Source: an uncultured Croceitalea sp. | Lineage (GTDB): Bacteria > Bacteroidota > Bacteroidia > Flavobacteriales > Flavobacteriaceae | DNA length: 64,000 nt | Assembly: GCA_947495075.1 (NCBI GenBank) | Contig: CANLXH010000002.1 | Span: 620,001-684,000, forward strand | Direction of reading: 5' to 3' | Part shown: positions 28,336 to 37,917 of the stretch, piece after piece | Numbering within the stretch: the first letter of the stretch is position 1 | Layout of the letters: every line of letters starts with the position of its first letter | Program-made: the position numbers and the translations under genes | The notes under the pieces: generated by a model | Database searches by the model: none | What the model was told of the DNA's origin: nothing | The model's input: the letters and a program-made list of their open reading frames with translations, nothing else

Positions 28336-28374
28336 CATGGAAATTCCTTGAAAAGTAAATTGGGTGATTAGGTT

Positions 28375-29868
28375 TTATAAAATGAAAGGGGCTATCCCTT
28401 CAGCCACCTTTCTGTCATTAGACAGTCGCTGTACTTTATTCTGCCCACCTAGTTTGCCCAATGTTTTCATGTAATTTTGAAAACCATCTTTAGAAACCTT
28501 TGTGACTTTAAGCTGCTGCAGAATTTTACCATCTATCAAATCAAAATAATAACTGTTCTGCTCTTGCATAGATTTATCGAGAATTAAACAAAATTTATCC
28601 ATATCCGTAGGTTGCTTTTCAAATTCAATGAACCACTCGTGATAAGGTAGTCCATTTTCTGGAGCTGTTTGAGGCGCAACTGTAAATTCATTTATTTGAG
28701 CATCAGTTGCTTCAATAGCTCTTCGCATGGCTTCCTCTACTTCTTTAGCGATAACATGTTCTCCAAAGGCAGAAATAAAGTGTTTAATGCGCCCCGAGAC
28801 GATTATTTTATAGGGTTTTAAGGAAATAAACTGAACGGTATCTCCTAAATTATACCCCCATAAACCAGCATCTGTACTAATTATCATGGCATAATTAACC
28901 CCTAATTCTACATCTTTTATGGTAATCCGTTCTGGGTTTTCTGAGAAAAAATCATCTGTTTTTACAAATTCATAGAAAATTCCGGCATTTAAAAGCAACA
29001 GCATTCCTTTTTCTTTCTGCGAATCTTGGTATGCAAAAAAGCCCTCACTAGCCGGAAACAATTCTATGCTATCGACTTTCCGTCCAATAAGGTTTTCAAA
29101 CTTTGAGCGATAAGGTTCGTAATTGACCCCACCGTAAATGAACAGCTTGAAGTTTTTAAAAAGTTCTCCTACCTTCTTACCCGTTTTAGTGTTTAGTTTT
29201 TCAAAATACATTTGTACCCAAGATGGTATGCCAGCAATAACAGACATATCTTCATTTTGAGTTTCTTTGATAATTTCATCCACTTTAGTCTCCCAATCTT
29301 CTATACAATTGGTTTCCCAACTTGGTAAACGATTTTTCTGTAAATAACCTGGAACATAATGAGCAGATATTCCTGAAAGCCTACCAAGTTTAATTCCATT
29401 TTTCTCTTCTAGAACTGGACTTCCTTGTAGGAATATCATTTTTCCATCTACAAAATCTGTATTTCCAGTCTCATGAATGTAGTTTAAAATAGCGTTTCTT
29501 GAAGCTTCTACTTGGTTTTTAATAGAGTTTTTAGTGATAGGAATATATTTTGCTCCAGAGGTTGTGCCAGAAGTTTTGGCAAAATAGATTGGTTTTCCAG
29601 GCCATAAAACGTCATCTTTCCCTTCTAGTATTTTCTCAATATATTCTTTTAGTTCTTCATAATCACGTATTGGAACCTGTTTAGCAAAATCACTATAGTT
29701 CTTAATTAAACTAAAATCGTGGTCTTTACCAAACTTGGTATTTTTGGCATTTGCAATAAGTGCTTTAAAAACCCTTTCTTGTGCTTCGTGCGGATTAAAA
29801 ATCCATTTGGTATTTTTTTTATCTATTCTTTTTGCGAAAAGCTTTGCTGCTATGGCTTTAAGTGACAT
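28375..29868 (-). CDS. GH3-family (ANL-like) protein
   Basis: A 497-residue member of the GH3 family, relatives of plant acyl-acid amido synthetases with the adenylate-forming fold. ATP-site motifs are visible: AKTSGTTSGAKYIPIT (P-loop-like), ELFPASEGFFAYQ and YNLGDTVQFIS followed by SGRIKHFISAFGEHV. The bacterial substrate is unknown; plant members link amino acids to jasmonate or auxin. It lies six bases after the M23 peptidase gene, an arrangement seen in other flavobacteria. Cytosolic, no signal peptide. Confidence 0.87.
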   Translation of the reverse strand: MSLKAIAAKLFAKRIDKKNTKWIFNPHEAQERVFKALIANAKNTKFGKDHDFSLIKNYSDFAKQVPIRDYEELKEYIEKILEGKDDVLWPGKPIYFAKTSGTTSGAKYIPITKNSIKNQVEASRNAILNYIHETGNTDFVDGKMIFLQGSPVLEEKNGIKLGRLSGISAHYVPGYLQKNRLPSWETNCIEDWETKVDEIIKETQNEDMSVIAGIPSWVQMYFEKLNTKTGKKVGELFKNFKLFIYGGVNYEPYRSKFENLIGRKVDSIELFPASEGFFAYQDSQKEKGMLLLLNAGIFYEFVKTDDFFSENPERITIKDVELGVNYAMIISTDAGLWGYNLGDTVQFISLKPYKIIVSGRIKHFISAFGEHVIAKEVEEAMRRAIEATDAQINEFTVAPQTAPENGLPYHEWFIEFEKQPTDMDKFCLILDKSMQEQNSYYFDLIDGKILQQLKVTKVSKDGFQNYMKTLGKLGGQNKVQRLSNDRKVAEGIAPFIL

Positions 29869-29873
29869 GATTG

Positions 29874-30743
29874 TTAGTTGAAATCAATGTAGTTTTGAGG
29901 ATTTAAAGGTTTTCCTTTTTTCCATAGCTCAAAATGTAAATGTGGTCCAGTGGTTAATTTTCCAGTATTTCCTACAGCAGCGATTACTTCTCCTGCTTTT
30001 ACAACATCCCCTTGTGATTTACTTAAAGACCCATTATGTTTATAAACAGAAATTAAATCATTTTTGTGTTCTACGATTATCACATATCCTGTATCAGTGG
30101 TCCATTCTGCAAAAATAACAGTACCATCACCAGCAGACTTTACTGGAGTTTCTTTTGGAGCAACAATATCTGTAGCATAATGCTTTTTCTGTAAATCATA
30201 TCCTTGAGTCACCGTACCACTAACCGGTGAAAATAAAGCTTCTCCATTATTTCCTATGTTCCTTTCAAAAAGGTTGTATTTATCTTCTAGTTCTACCTGT
30301 TCTCTTAAGGCCAAATCCTCGCGTATTGGTTTTAAATCAATTGTAGAAGGATCTAATTTAAACTGCTCAAACAAAGAATCTCTGTTTATCTCATTATTTT
30401 CAATATCTCCTCGAAGCACTAAGCGTACATTTTCTAAATACTTATTGGTATATTCTAGAACAGTTACTAAAGAGTCGGTTTTATAAGTGAGCTCGGTAGC
30501 TTGTCTTTTAAGTCTTGTCGAAGAATACCCAGGAATGTACTCTCTTAAAGGTGTAAATGCTACCAAAAGTGTTGTTAATCCAATTAATACAATAATAAAA
30601 AGCGTTCCAGTAACAAAAACATTTAAGCGGCTAAGTTTAAATGAAATCTTTTCTTCAAAAGTACTTTCATTAAGAATCACCAAGCGATACTTATGCAGTA
30701 GCTTGCGTTTTATTTCTTTGCCTTTTTTATGTTTCTTGGCCAT
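29874..30743 (-). CDS. M23 family metallopeptidase (LytM/EnvC-like)
   Basis: Membrane-anchored periplasmic peptidoglycan peptidase, 289 residues. A basic cytoplasmic N-terminus (KKHKKGKEIKRKLLHKY) is followed by one membrane segment at about 46-66, a coiled-coil region (about 80-160) and the LytM domain (about 175-285). Zinc ligands are present: the HYATD motif (HxxxD) and HLH in GPHLHFELW, so the enzyme should be active rather than a degenerate activator. The longest frame starts at a TTG at 30752 inside a promoter-like box; the ATG at 30743 is chosen. Divergent from tatA and upstream of the GH3 gene. Confidence 0.92.
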   Translation of the reverse strand: MAKKHKKGKEIKRKLLHKYRLVILNESTFEEKISFKLSRLNVFVTGTLFIIVLIGLTTLLVAFTPLREYIPGYSSTRLKRQATELTYKTDSLVTVLEYTNKYLENVRLVLRGDIENNEINRDSLFEQFKLDPSTIDLKPIREDLALREQVELEDKYNLFERNIGNNGEALFSPVSGTVTQGYDLQKKHYATDIVAPKETPVKSAGDGTVIFAEWTTDTGYVIIVEHKNDLISVYKHNGSLSKSQGDVVKAGEVIAAVGNTGKLTTGPHLHFELWKKGKPLNPQNYIDFN

Positions 30744-30749
30744 ATACAA

Positions 30750-30757
30750 CAAATATA
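30750..30757 (-). promoter_or_regulatory. TAnnTTTG promoter box for the M23 gene
   Basis: TATATTTG on the minus strand, six bases upstream of the ATG of the M23 peptidase gene; transcription would begin at or very near the start codon. It overlaps the alternative TTG start, which argues against that start. Confidence 0.4.
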
Positions 30758-30888
30758 ATCTTAGATTTTAATATGGACGCTATGACTTTAAATTTGTGAA
30801 ACTTTTAGCAAATCTCTAAAAATCAGCAAATACTACAATTCTTAGTTTAATTTTTCGTTATCAAAAATAGCAATGACTGCTTTTTTTG

Positions 30889-30896
30889 TAACTTTG
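30889..30896 (+). promoter_or_regulatory. TAnnTTTG promoter box for tatA
   Basis: TAACTTTG, 23 bases before the ATG of the tatA gene, at the distance expected for a short leader. Good match to the -7 element; -33 element not clear. Confidence 0.45.
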
Positions 30897-30919
30897 AATA
30901 CTTTTAAATCTCTTAGATT

Positions 30920-31114
30920 ATGATTGCTCAAAATATATTTCTTGGTTTAGTTGGCCCTTGGCAAATAGCTATTATCGTTTTATGCATTCTTTTGTTATTT
31001 GGGGGTAAGAAAATCCCTGAGTTAATGCGTGGCCTTGGTAGTGGGATTAAGGAGTTTAAAGATGCTTCTAAAGAAGATGAAAAACTCGAAGATAAATCTA
31101 ACGAAAACTCTTAA
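30920..31114 (+). CDS. tatA: Twin-arginine translocase subunit TatA/TatE
   Basis: A 64-residue Tat pore subunit. A short N-terminus leads into one membrane segment (about 13-28), then the FGGKKIPELMRGLGSGIKEF hinge and amphipathic helix, and an acidic tail (KEDEKLEDKSNENS). All hallmarks of TatA are present, including the FGxKKIPEL hinge. TatC is not in the window. The gene is divergent from the M23 peptidase, a common arrangement in flavobacteria. Confidence 0.95.
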   Translation: MIAQNIFLGLVGPWQIAIIVLCILLLFGGKKIPELMRGLGSGIKEFKDASKEDEKLEDKSNENS

Positions 31115-31323
31115 GTTTTCAATTTTAAATTTCTTTTGAAGACACCCATTTAGCGGGGTCTTATCGTTAAAAAACACCTTAAAAATACGATTCACCTCAT
31201 AATCTTCCCTTTTCACAACAAAAACTAATTCTTTTATGTGCGATGACGTAATTTCGACGTTGTTACTAAAATAGTTATGTCTTAAAAATACAGAACTATA
31301 CCATAGTTGAATGAAAGTTTATC

Positions 31324-33363
31324 ATGACTAAAATAAATTTCCTCCTTCTTTTTCTACTTACAATTGGACTTAATGCTCAAAAATTGTCTGGAGATGAAAT
31401 CGCCAATCTTGAGTTAGATTCAACTTCACAGATTGATACCACTATCAATATTGACACTACAAATAATACCAAGGTCGTTAAAAAAGAGAAAAGTAGACTT
31501 GTGAGAAAAGCTGATGAGCTTTTTGATAAGATGTGGTATGCAGAGGCTGCTAAATATTATGATTTGGCTATTGAAGAAAGTGAAGTTAAACCCTCTAAGT
31601 ATTTATTGTCAAGAGCTGGTGATTCTCACTATTTTAATTCTAATATTAAACAGGCTTACGAATATTACAATAAGTTATACAAGGACCATGAAAATGATAT
31701 CTCAGAAAATACTTTATTTAATTATGTGCATACCTTAAAAGGTACTGGAAGAAAGAGAAGAGCAAATCGTGTAATGGCGGTTCTAAATAAAAAAAACGCT
31801 AGAGACCTTAAAGAAGATGCTGTCTCACTAAGAGAAAGTTTAGAAACCGATTCTAGATTTAACTTAAAGAATCTTAAAATAAATTCTAAATACTCTGATT
31901 TCTCACCAGTATATTACGGCAAAGACAAACTACTTTATACTTCTGCAAAAGACACTTTATTTTTAAATACCAGAAAGTATAAATGGGATAATCAACCTTA
32001 TTTAGATCTGTATACTGCAAAAGTTGATACCGCTAATAATGATGCTTCTGGCACATATCGGTTTTCAAAAAATGTAAACACAAAGTACCACGAAGCATCA
32101 GCATGTTTTTCTCCAGATAAAAAAACAATCTATTTCACCAGAAATAATTATGGTAAAAAGAAAAAGATTAGAAGAGATAAGAAAGGTGTTAATCACCTAA
32201 AGCTTTACATGTCTACCAAAGTAGACGGAGAATGGACCGAAGCTGTAGAGTTGCCATTTAATAGCGACAATTACTCTACAGGTCATCCAGCACTAACCGC
32301 TGACGGCAAAAAATTATTCTTTGTTTCTGATATGCCAGGAGGATATGGAGGGACAGATATTTACGTAGTTGATGTAGAAGAAAACAATACGTTCTCTGAG
32401 CCAAGAAACTTAGGTATGGCAGTAAACTCTTCTAGGAAAGAAATGTTTCCCTTTATTACTAAAAATACCCTTTATTTTTCTTCAAATAGAGCAGCCGGTT
32501 TAGGTGGTTTAGATATCTACAAGTCTGGTTTTAGTGCAGAAGGTTTTGATAAAGCAGAAAATTTAGGTGCTCCTTTTAACAGTTCTAGGGATGATTTCTC
32601 TCTAATTATTGACGAAGAGACAGAGAAAGGATATTTTGCATCTAATCGCCCAGGCGGGAAAGGTAAAGATGATATTTATTCTTTTATTCCCACAAGAAAA
32701 GAAATGCCAAACCTAAACGAAATCTCAGGCTATATTATTGATAGAATTACAGGAGACTCCTTACCTAATGCAATGGTTTCACTATACAATAATGAAAATG
32801 TTAGAGTAGGTGAAATTAGAACTAATGAAAAAGGCAGCTTCCGTTTTAATAACCTTAAGTCGACCGTAGACTACACATTACAAACTATACTAGATGGTTA
32901 TTTTGAAGAAACAACCTCAATTGCTACAAAGGATAATGAAGTGATAGACTTTATACAGCCAATGAAACGTCTACAAGAAATGATTGTTGTTGAAAAAGGA
33001 GTTAAGAAGTTAAAAACAGAAATGATTTTCTTTGACTTTGATCGATTCAATATTAGAACAGATGCTTCAAAAGAACTCGACAAACTTGTTGAGGTGATGA
33101 CCGAATATCCAAGTATGGTTATTAAAATTGAATCTCATACAGATGCAATTGGTAATGCCGCTTATAACAAATACTTATCTGGTAAACGTGCCGCTTCATC
33201 TAAAGACTACCTCATCTCTAAAGGTATTGATGCTTCAAGAATTGAGAGTGCCATTGGATATGGTGAAGAAAGACTCCTAAATGATTGTGGTGATGGTGTA
33301 AGATGTAGCAAAGAAATGCATAGAAGAAATAGACGATCAGAATTTATTATAGTAAATATGTAA
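31324..33363 (+). CDS. PorE-like OmpA-family protein (TPR, PD40 propeller, CRD, OmpA_C)
   Basis: A 679-residue exported protein with the domain order of the type IX secretion component PorE: signal peptide (1-19), TPR-like helices (about 57-170), WD40/PD40 beta-propeller (about 190-460; blades marked by YFTRNNYG, LFFVSDMPGGYGGTDIY, YFSSNRAAGLGGLDIY, YFASNRPGGKGKDDIY), a carboxypeptidase-regulatory domain (about 468-540) and a C-terminal OmpA domain (about 560-679). The peptidoglycan-binding Asp and Arg are in SHTDAIGNAAY and RRNRRSEF. No lipobox is seen. It is probably anchored to peptidoglycan. Flavobacterial genomes carry many such paralogues, often next to sprF; this one is not. A strong terminator follows. 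Confidence 0.88.
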   Translation: MTKINFLLLFLLTIGLNAQKLSGDEIANLELDSTSQIDTTINIDTTNNTKVVKKEKSRLVRKADELFDKMWYAEAAKYYDLAIEESEVKPSKYLLSRAGDSHYFNSNIKQAYEYYNKLYKDHENDISENTLFNYVHTLKGTGRKRRANRVMAVLNKKNARDLKEDAVSLRESLETDSRFNLKNLKINSKYSDFSPVYYGKDKLLYTSAKDTLFLNTRKYKWDNQPYLDLYTAKVDTANNDASGTYRFSKNVNTKYHEASACFSPDKKTIYFTRNNYGKKKKIRRDKKGVNHLKLYMSTKVDGEWTEAVELPFNSDNYSTGHPALTADGKKLFFVSDMPGGYGGTDIYVVDVEENNTFSEPRNLGMAVNSSRKEMFPFITKNTLYFSSNRAAGLGGLDIYKSGFSAEGFDKAENLGAPFNSSRDDFSLIIDEETEKGYFASNRPGGKGKDDIYSFIPTRKEMPNLNEISGYIIDRITGDSLPNAMVSLYNNENVRVGEIRTNEKGSFRFNNLKSTVDYTLQTILDGYFEETTSIATKDNEVIDFIQPMKRLQEMIVVEKGVKKLKTEMIFFDFDRFNIRTDASKELDKLVEVMTEYPSMVIKIESHTDAIGNAAYNKYLSGKRAASSKDYLISKGIDASRIESAIGYGEERLLNDCGDGVRCSKEMHRRNRRSEFIIVNM

Positions 33364-33380
33364 TACATATCTAACCTCAA

Positions 33381-33420
33381 ACAAAAAACCACGTTTTAGC
33401 CAAAACGTGGTTTTTTGTTT
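33381..33420. terminator. Intrinsic terminator after the PorE-like gene
   Basis: Near-perfect hairpin 18 bases after the stop codon: a stem of about 17 base pairs (core CCACGTTTT / AAAACGTGG, extended by A/T pairs), loop AGCC, followed by TTTTTTGTTT. A-tract and T-tract on both sides make it potentially bidirectional. Confidence 0.92.
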
Positions 33421-33621
33421 ATGATGCTTTTCATCGAATAAATTAATCGATAAAATACTGAAACGTATAAACCACCTATCGAACAAATGACAACTCTTGT
33501 CTAGCATTTAAAATAATTTAGGTTGCTTACCCTAATTATAATTCCATTCGTCTTAAAATTATAATACGCTTCTTCATAAAACTCATCTTTACTCTTTTGA
33601 GCATGTATAAAAAACCTATTT

Positions 33622-33792
33622 ATGAAGAAACTATTACTTATTAAAGAAATTTATTTAGAAGGATTTAAAAATTTAGGGAGTATATTAATTGAGAAGTATT
33701 TTAAAATATTTTCTTGGTTCTGCTTTATTATGTTTTTTGTAGTTATTTATGCTTTTGTGTATAGAATAGCAACAGGATTTGCATTTGAATAA
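33622..33792 (+). CDS. Small single-pass membrane protein, possibly DUF6747-like
   Basis: A 56-residue frame in the gap after the terminator. It begins MKKLLLIKEIYLEGFKNLGS, a basic amphipathic helix, and then has one hydrophobic segment (about residues 31-48, WFCFIMFFVVIYAF) and ends YRIATGFAFE. The pattern (KEIYLE-FKN, EKYFK-FSWFC, ATGFAF) is like the small flavobacterial family I remember as DUF6747; the family name is uncertain, the small membrane protein itself is credible because of its ordered amphipathic-then-hydrophobic design. It stands alone, about 95 bases before the end of the convergent DUF4837 gene. Function unknown. Confidence 0.65.
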   Translation: MKKLLLIKEIYLEGFKNLGSILIEKYFKIFSWFCFIMFFVVIYAFVYRIATGFAFE

Positions 33793-33886
33793 TAAGGTAG
33801 CTTTCTATTTTAGATTTAAAGACAGGCTATAAGAACATTCTGATTATAAAAATAGGCCCAACATTAATTACATCGCACCTCTTTCT

Positions 33887-34879
33887 TTAAGACTGGGTGG
33901 TTTCTATTTTCAAGGTTTTCATTATAGCCTCTAATTCTAATAAATCGTCTCTTTTGTTTGCTGAAGGAGCAAAAATAAAACCTTCTAAAACCAACTTTCT
34001 ATTATTAGCCTTATCGCTTATTATATAGCTTAAGAACGGTCCGGCCATTGGGTATCCATTAATTTCCCATATGCCTCTAACCTCAGCTGCCATTAATCCA
34101 CCAACTTCAGCTGGGAAGACGTATGGTGCAAAAGCCCTTTCTGTTATCATAAAAGTACCGTCATAAGGTCCAGGGACGTATTTTTTCCCTATAGAATCTC
34201 GCATTTTTACAATATCTCGTACAAAAGTAGAATCGTTAGAAAAAGAATCCCAAGGCATACTATATGCTATAATATTCATATTGCCCTTTAAAATCTGCCT
34301 GTCTATCCAAACAAAGTTTTCTTCATGTTTTCCTACGCGATATACAGAAGGTATGTCTAAATGTATTCCCAATTCATCCTTAAGATCTGTTTCACTGTTT
34401 AATGACCTTTTAAAGCGTCTTTGTGCTTCGCTTATCTCATTATTTCTAAACGATGCTATAGCTTTGGGTCCTACACTATCTAAATTAGCAAGTAATTCTT
34501 CTGTAGTTCTGCCTTTTACCACTGCTACTTTTTGAGGTATCGCATATACATTAGATTTTACATGCCCTATAGATAAGCTATCTCTTTGTACATATAATAC
34601 GGATCTAGAATTACTAACTGCACCACTAAATACTTGCGGAGGAATCTGAGTTAAAGAAAAAATAGCTTCGCTCTGGGGTACTGCCAATACTCGGTCGGCA
34701 AAAATGGCTCTTACTTTATCGCCAACTTCACCTTGCCAAAGATTGTTGTCCATAACGACCATTAACGAGTTTACCGCTCCAGTCGAAGGTGGAAGATATC
34801 TTTTGTTTTCCGAATTTTCTTTACAAGAAGTACATGCCAAAGAGGCAATTAATAGAAGTGTTCCAAGTTTTCGCATCAT
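33887..34879 (-). CDS. DUF4837-family lipoprotein
   Basis: A 330-residue predicted lipoprotein: signal sequence ending LACTSC, with Cys19 as lipidated residue. The body matches the Bacteroidota family DUF4837 (GAVNSLMVVMDNNLWQGEVG near the N-terminus; YVPGPYDGTFMITERAFAP and the RGIWEINGYPMAGPFLSY segment in the C-terminal half). Role unknown. It is upstream of nothing on its strand but follows the LysM transglycosylase gene by about 100 bases, so they may be transcribed together. Confidence 0.85.
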   Translation of the reverse strand: MMRKLGTLLLIASLACTSCKENSENKRYLPPSTGAVNSLMVVMDNNLWQGEVGDKVRAIFADRVLAVPQSEAIFSLTQIPPQVFSGAVSNSRSVLYVQRDSLSIGHVKSNVYAIPQKVAVVKGRTTEELLANLDSVGPKAIASFRNNEISEAQRRFKRSLNSETDLKDELGIHLDIPSVYRVGKHEENFVWIDRQILKGNMNIIAYSMPWDSFSNDSTFVRDIVKMRDSIGKKYVPGPYDGTFMITERAFAPYVFPAEVGGLMAAEVRGIWEINGYPMAGPFLSYIISDKANNRKLVLEGFIFAPSANKRDDLLELEAIMKTLKIETTQS

Positions 34880-34981
34880 AATTCTAAAATAATCAATTTA
34901 TATAAACCGACTATACTAGAATGAGTCTAATGCTACTTTTAATGAGTATTTGGAGCTAAACTTTAAGTGTAATGTGCATCT

Positions 34982-36598
34982 TTAAGAAGAACAATTACAT
35001 AATCTTAATTTAGTTCCAGGCTTTAGATTATTTCCTGTGAGACCATTCCATTTTCTAAGATTGTCAATAGAAATTCCAGGGTATTTTCTTGAGATTGTCC
35101 AAAGAGAATCACCAGATTGTACTACATGGACCTTTGATGGGTCTTTAGGGAGTTTCCCTACAGGTTTGGAGGTTGTGTTTGTGGAAGCAACTGCGCTTTT
35201 GGTAGTAACTGGTTTTCTAGGGTAGATTGTTAGTCTTTGCCCTACTCTAAGATTATTGCTTCTAAGTCCATTCCAGCGTTTAATTTGGCTTACACCAACG
35301 CCGTAACGTTCCGCTATTTTACCAAGATAATCGCCACTTCTAACTTTATAACGAACTCTATCGTTATTCGTAATTAATTGTGGTAAAGGTTTCTCCGTGG
35401 TTTCTAGCTCTTTTTTGGCAAAAGCATAAATTGCTTCTTCATTATTTACAAATGCTCCTACATGTTTAATTGGTAAGCGCAAAGTATATGTTTTGCCTTG
35501 AACTTTAGGAATAATATTTAATTTATAGGCTGGATTTAATACTTGAAGTTCCTCAACAGAAATTCCCACCATTTTAGAAACTTGGTCAAAAGTAATTGTG
35601 TTTTTTACATGTATTGTATCTGTCTCAAAATAAGGACGTTCTACTTTCTTACCTTTTAAACCGTGTTCTTCTGCATACTCAAAAAGATACATAGTAGCTA
35701 AAAAGGCTGGAACATAACCTGCCGTTTCACGTGGTAGATTACCTCTAATATTCCAATAATTCTTATACCTTCCAGAACGTCTTATCGCTTTATTTACATT
35801 TCCAGGGCCAGAATTATACGCAGCTAATGCTAAATCCCAATCATTAAAAATTCCATGTAGTTTTTTTAAATATTTAGCAGCAGCGGTGGTTGAATTAATT
35901 GGATCGCTACGTTCATCCACATAACTACTCACATCTAATTTGTACATTTTTCCAGTACCATACATAAATTGCCACAGCCCAGTAGCTCCAACTCTTGATT
36001 TTGCCCTTGGGTCTAACGCAGATTCTACTATAGCCAGATATTTTATCTCTAAAGGCACATCATAGTTGTCTAATTCTTGCTCAAAAAGTGGAAAATAAAA
36101 TTGACTCTTGGTTAACATTTTTTCCATCAAGCCTCTTTTTCTAGAAAGAAAAGATTTAATAACACTCTCTAAAGAAGGATTATAAGCTATGTTAAAAGGT
36201 GTTTTTTCATTAAGCCTCTGTAATCTTGCCTTTAAAGTATCTGTTGGTAAATCTGTAATATATTCAGTGGTAGTATTTGAATCGCTTACTTCTGCATACA
36301 TCTCATTAAAATGAGAGGCGTTTTTATGCAACTCTGCAATCCACAAACTATCGTAAGTGTAAGCTTCCGCTAAGTCTTTAAGCCTGCTTTCTTCGCTCTT
36401 TTCTTCAATTGCTGGAACGTTAAGCGCGGTTTTATCACTTTCATCTTTAGAAATAGCTGCTTTTTTCTCTAGATTAACTAAAAGAGAATCAACTGTTTTA
36501 ACTGCAGTTGTATCTGCTTGTTGGGCGCTAACTGTAACTGTAGTCAAAAACAGCACAACGACCCAAAAATGAATTTGTCTTCGTGTCATTTTGGTCAT
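34982..36598 (-). CDS. Lytic transglycosylase with LysM repeats (MltD-like)
   Basis: Exported peptidoglycan lytic transglycosylase, 538 residues. Signal peptide 1-25 (VVVLFLTTVTVSAQQ). The SLT domain lies at about 165-300, with catalytic Glu192 in IVESALDP followed by GATGLWQFMYGTG and AAYNSGPGNVNKA. Then comes a degenerate LysM-like region (about 330-385) and two clear LysM modules: YKVRSGDYLGKIAERYG to LTIY (about 418-462) and VHVVQSGDSLWTISRKYPG to LRLC (about 491-535). The enzyme would cleave glycan strands in the periplasm or at the outer membrane. No lipobox, unlike E. coli MltD. Confidence 0.93.
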   Translation of the reverse strand: MTKMTRRQIHFWVVVLFLTTVTVSAQQADTTAVKTVDSLLVNLEKKAAISKDESDKTALNVPAIEEKSEESRLKDLAEAYTYDSLWIAELHKNASHFNEMYAEVSDSNTTTEYITDLPTDTLKARLQRLNEKTPFNIAYNPSLESVIKSFLSRKRGLMEKMLTKSQFYFPLFEQELDNYDVPLEIKYLAIVESALDPRAKSRVGATGLWQFMYGTGKMYKLDVSSYVDERSDPINSTTAAAKYLKKLHGIFNDWDLALAAYNSGPGNVNKAIRRSGRYKNYWNIRGNLPRETAGYVPAFLATMYLFEYAEEHGLKGKKVERPYFETDTIHVKNTITFDQVSKMVGISVEELQVLNPAYKLNIIPKVQGKTYTLRLPIKHVGAFVNNEEAIYAFAKKELETTEKPLPQLITNNDRVRYKVRSGDYLGKIAERYGVGVSQIKRWNGLRSNNLRVGQRLTIYPRKPVTTKSAVASTNTTSKPVGKLPKDPSKVHVVQSGDSLWTISRKYPGISIDNLRKWNGLTGNNLKPGTKLRLCNCSS

Positions 36599-36705
36599 AG
36601 TTTGTTTGGGACTAACGAAAATGCAGCTTTTTATTGAAAAAATAAAGGATTCTGGATAAAAGCATCAAAAATTAAGATAAAGTCCGTTAATCGATAACGT
36701 CTTTA

Positions 36706-37896
36706 CTAGCCTAATATTGCAGCGATACCTGGTAATGTTTTGCCCTCTAAACTCTCTAGCATGGCACCGCCACCAGTAGAAACATAACTTACCCTATCTT
36801 CAAAACCAAATTGCTTTACGGCGGCTACGGAATCTCCACCTCCTACAAGTGAAAAAGCACCATTTTGTGTAGCTTCATCAATAGCATTACCCACAGCGAT
36901 TGTTCCTTTTGCGAAACTTTCCATCTCAAAAACGCCAACGGGGCCATTCCAAAGAATAGTTTTTGACTTTAGAATTACTTTTTTAAAGTTTTCTAGTGTA
37001 GCTGGGCCTGCATCTAAACCTTGCCATCCGGCAGGTATAGTTTCAACTGCGACAATCTGAGTTTTGGCAGCATTGTCAAAAGCATCGGCCGCTAAAACAT
37101 CTACAGGCAAATGTACTTCTACTCCTTTTGTGGCCGCTAGTTTTAGAATATCGAGTGCTAGTTCCATCTTATCATCTTCACAAATAGAATCTCCTACTTG
37201 CCCGCCTTGAGCTTTAATAAACGTATAGGTCATTCCGCCACCAATGATAAGGTGGTCTACTTTATCCAAGATGTTTTCTATGATAGTTATTTTAGAAGAA
37301 ACCTTAGCACCACCTAAAATAGCAGTTACTGGTTTTTCACCAGTTTGCATTACTTTTTCTATTGCCTTAATTTCTTTGGCTAATAAATACCCAAAACACT
37401 TGTTATCAGCAAAGTAATTGGCAACTATAGTTGTTGAGGCGTGCGCACGATGTGCTGTTCCAAAAGCATCGTTAACATAAATGTCCCCATATCTGGAGAG
37501 TTGTTCCGCAAAAGTGGTGTCACCATTTTCTTCTTCGGCATAAAACCTCAAGTTTTCTAACAATAAAATTTCACCACTTTCTAAGTTCGCATAAGCTTCG
37601 TTTACTTTTTCGCCAACACAATCTTCGACAAATTTTACTTGTACCCCAATAATATCGGAAACTACATTACAAATGTGTTTTAAAGACATGTCTTCATTAC
37701 GTTGCCCTTTTGGTCGCCCTAAATGACTCATTAAAACAGCACTACCCCCATCTTCCAAAATCTTCAAAATTGTAGGTTTTGCCGCATCTATTCTACTGGT
37801 GTCCGTTACATTAAATTCAGCATCTAACGGTACATTAAAATCTACGCGGATTAAAGCTTTTTTATCTTCAAAATTAAAATCTTCGAGTGTTTTCAT
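36706..37896 (-). CDS. pgk: Phosphoglycerate kinase
   Basis: Glycolytic kinase transferring phosphate from 1,3-bisphosphoglycerate to ADP. The signature RVDFNVPLD is at residues 17-25, SHLGRPKG and the C-terminal GGGDSVAAV loop are intact, and the length (396 residues) is normal. A longer frame reaches 37944, but the extra 16 codons run through the promoter box and do not match the family, so the ATG at 37896 (MKTLEDFNF) is the start. No other glycolytic gene is adjacent. Confidence 0.98.
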   Translation of the reverse strand: MKTLEDFNFEDKKALIRVDFNVPLDAEFNVTDTSRIDAAKPTILKILEDGGSAVLMSHLGRPKGQRNEDMSLKHICNVVSDIIGVQVKFVEDCVGEKVNEAYANLESGEILLLENLRFYAEEENGDTTFAEQLSRYGDIYVNDAFGTAHRAHASTTIVANYFADNKCFGYLLAKEIKAIEKVMQTGEKPVTAILGGAKVSSKITIIENILDKVDHLIIGGGMTYTFIKAQGGQVGDSICEDDKMELALDILKLAATKGVEVHLPVDVLAADAFDNAAKTQIVAVETIPAGWQGLDAGPATLENFKKVILKSKTILWNGPVGVFEMESFAKGTIAVGNAIDEATQNGAFSLVGGGDSVAAVKQFGFEDRVSYVSTGGGAMLESLEGKTLPGIAAILG

Positions 37897-37917
37897 GTGG
37901 TAACTAGGTTTGAAGAC

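Noticed and set aside
33207-33392. Antisense frame at the end of the PorE-like gene
   Set aside because: Lies fully opposite a conserved OmpA domain and the terminator; no support.
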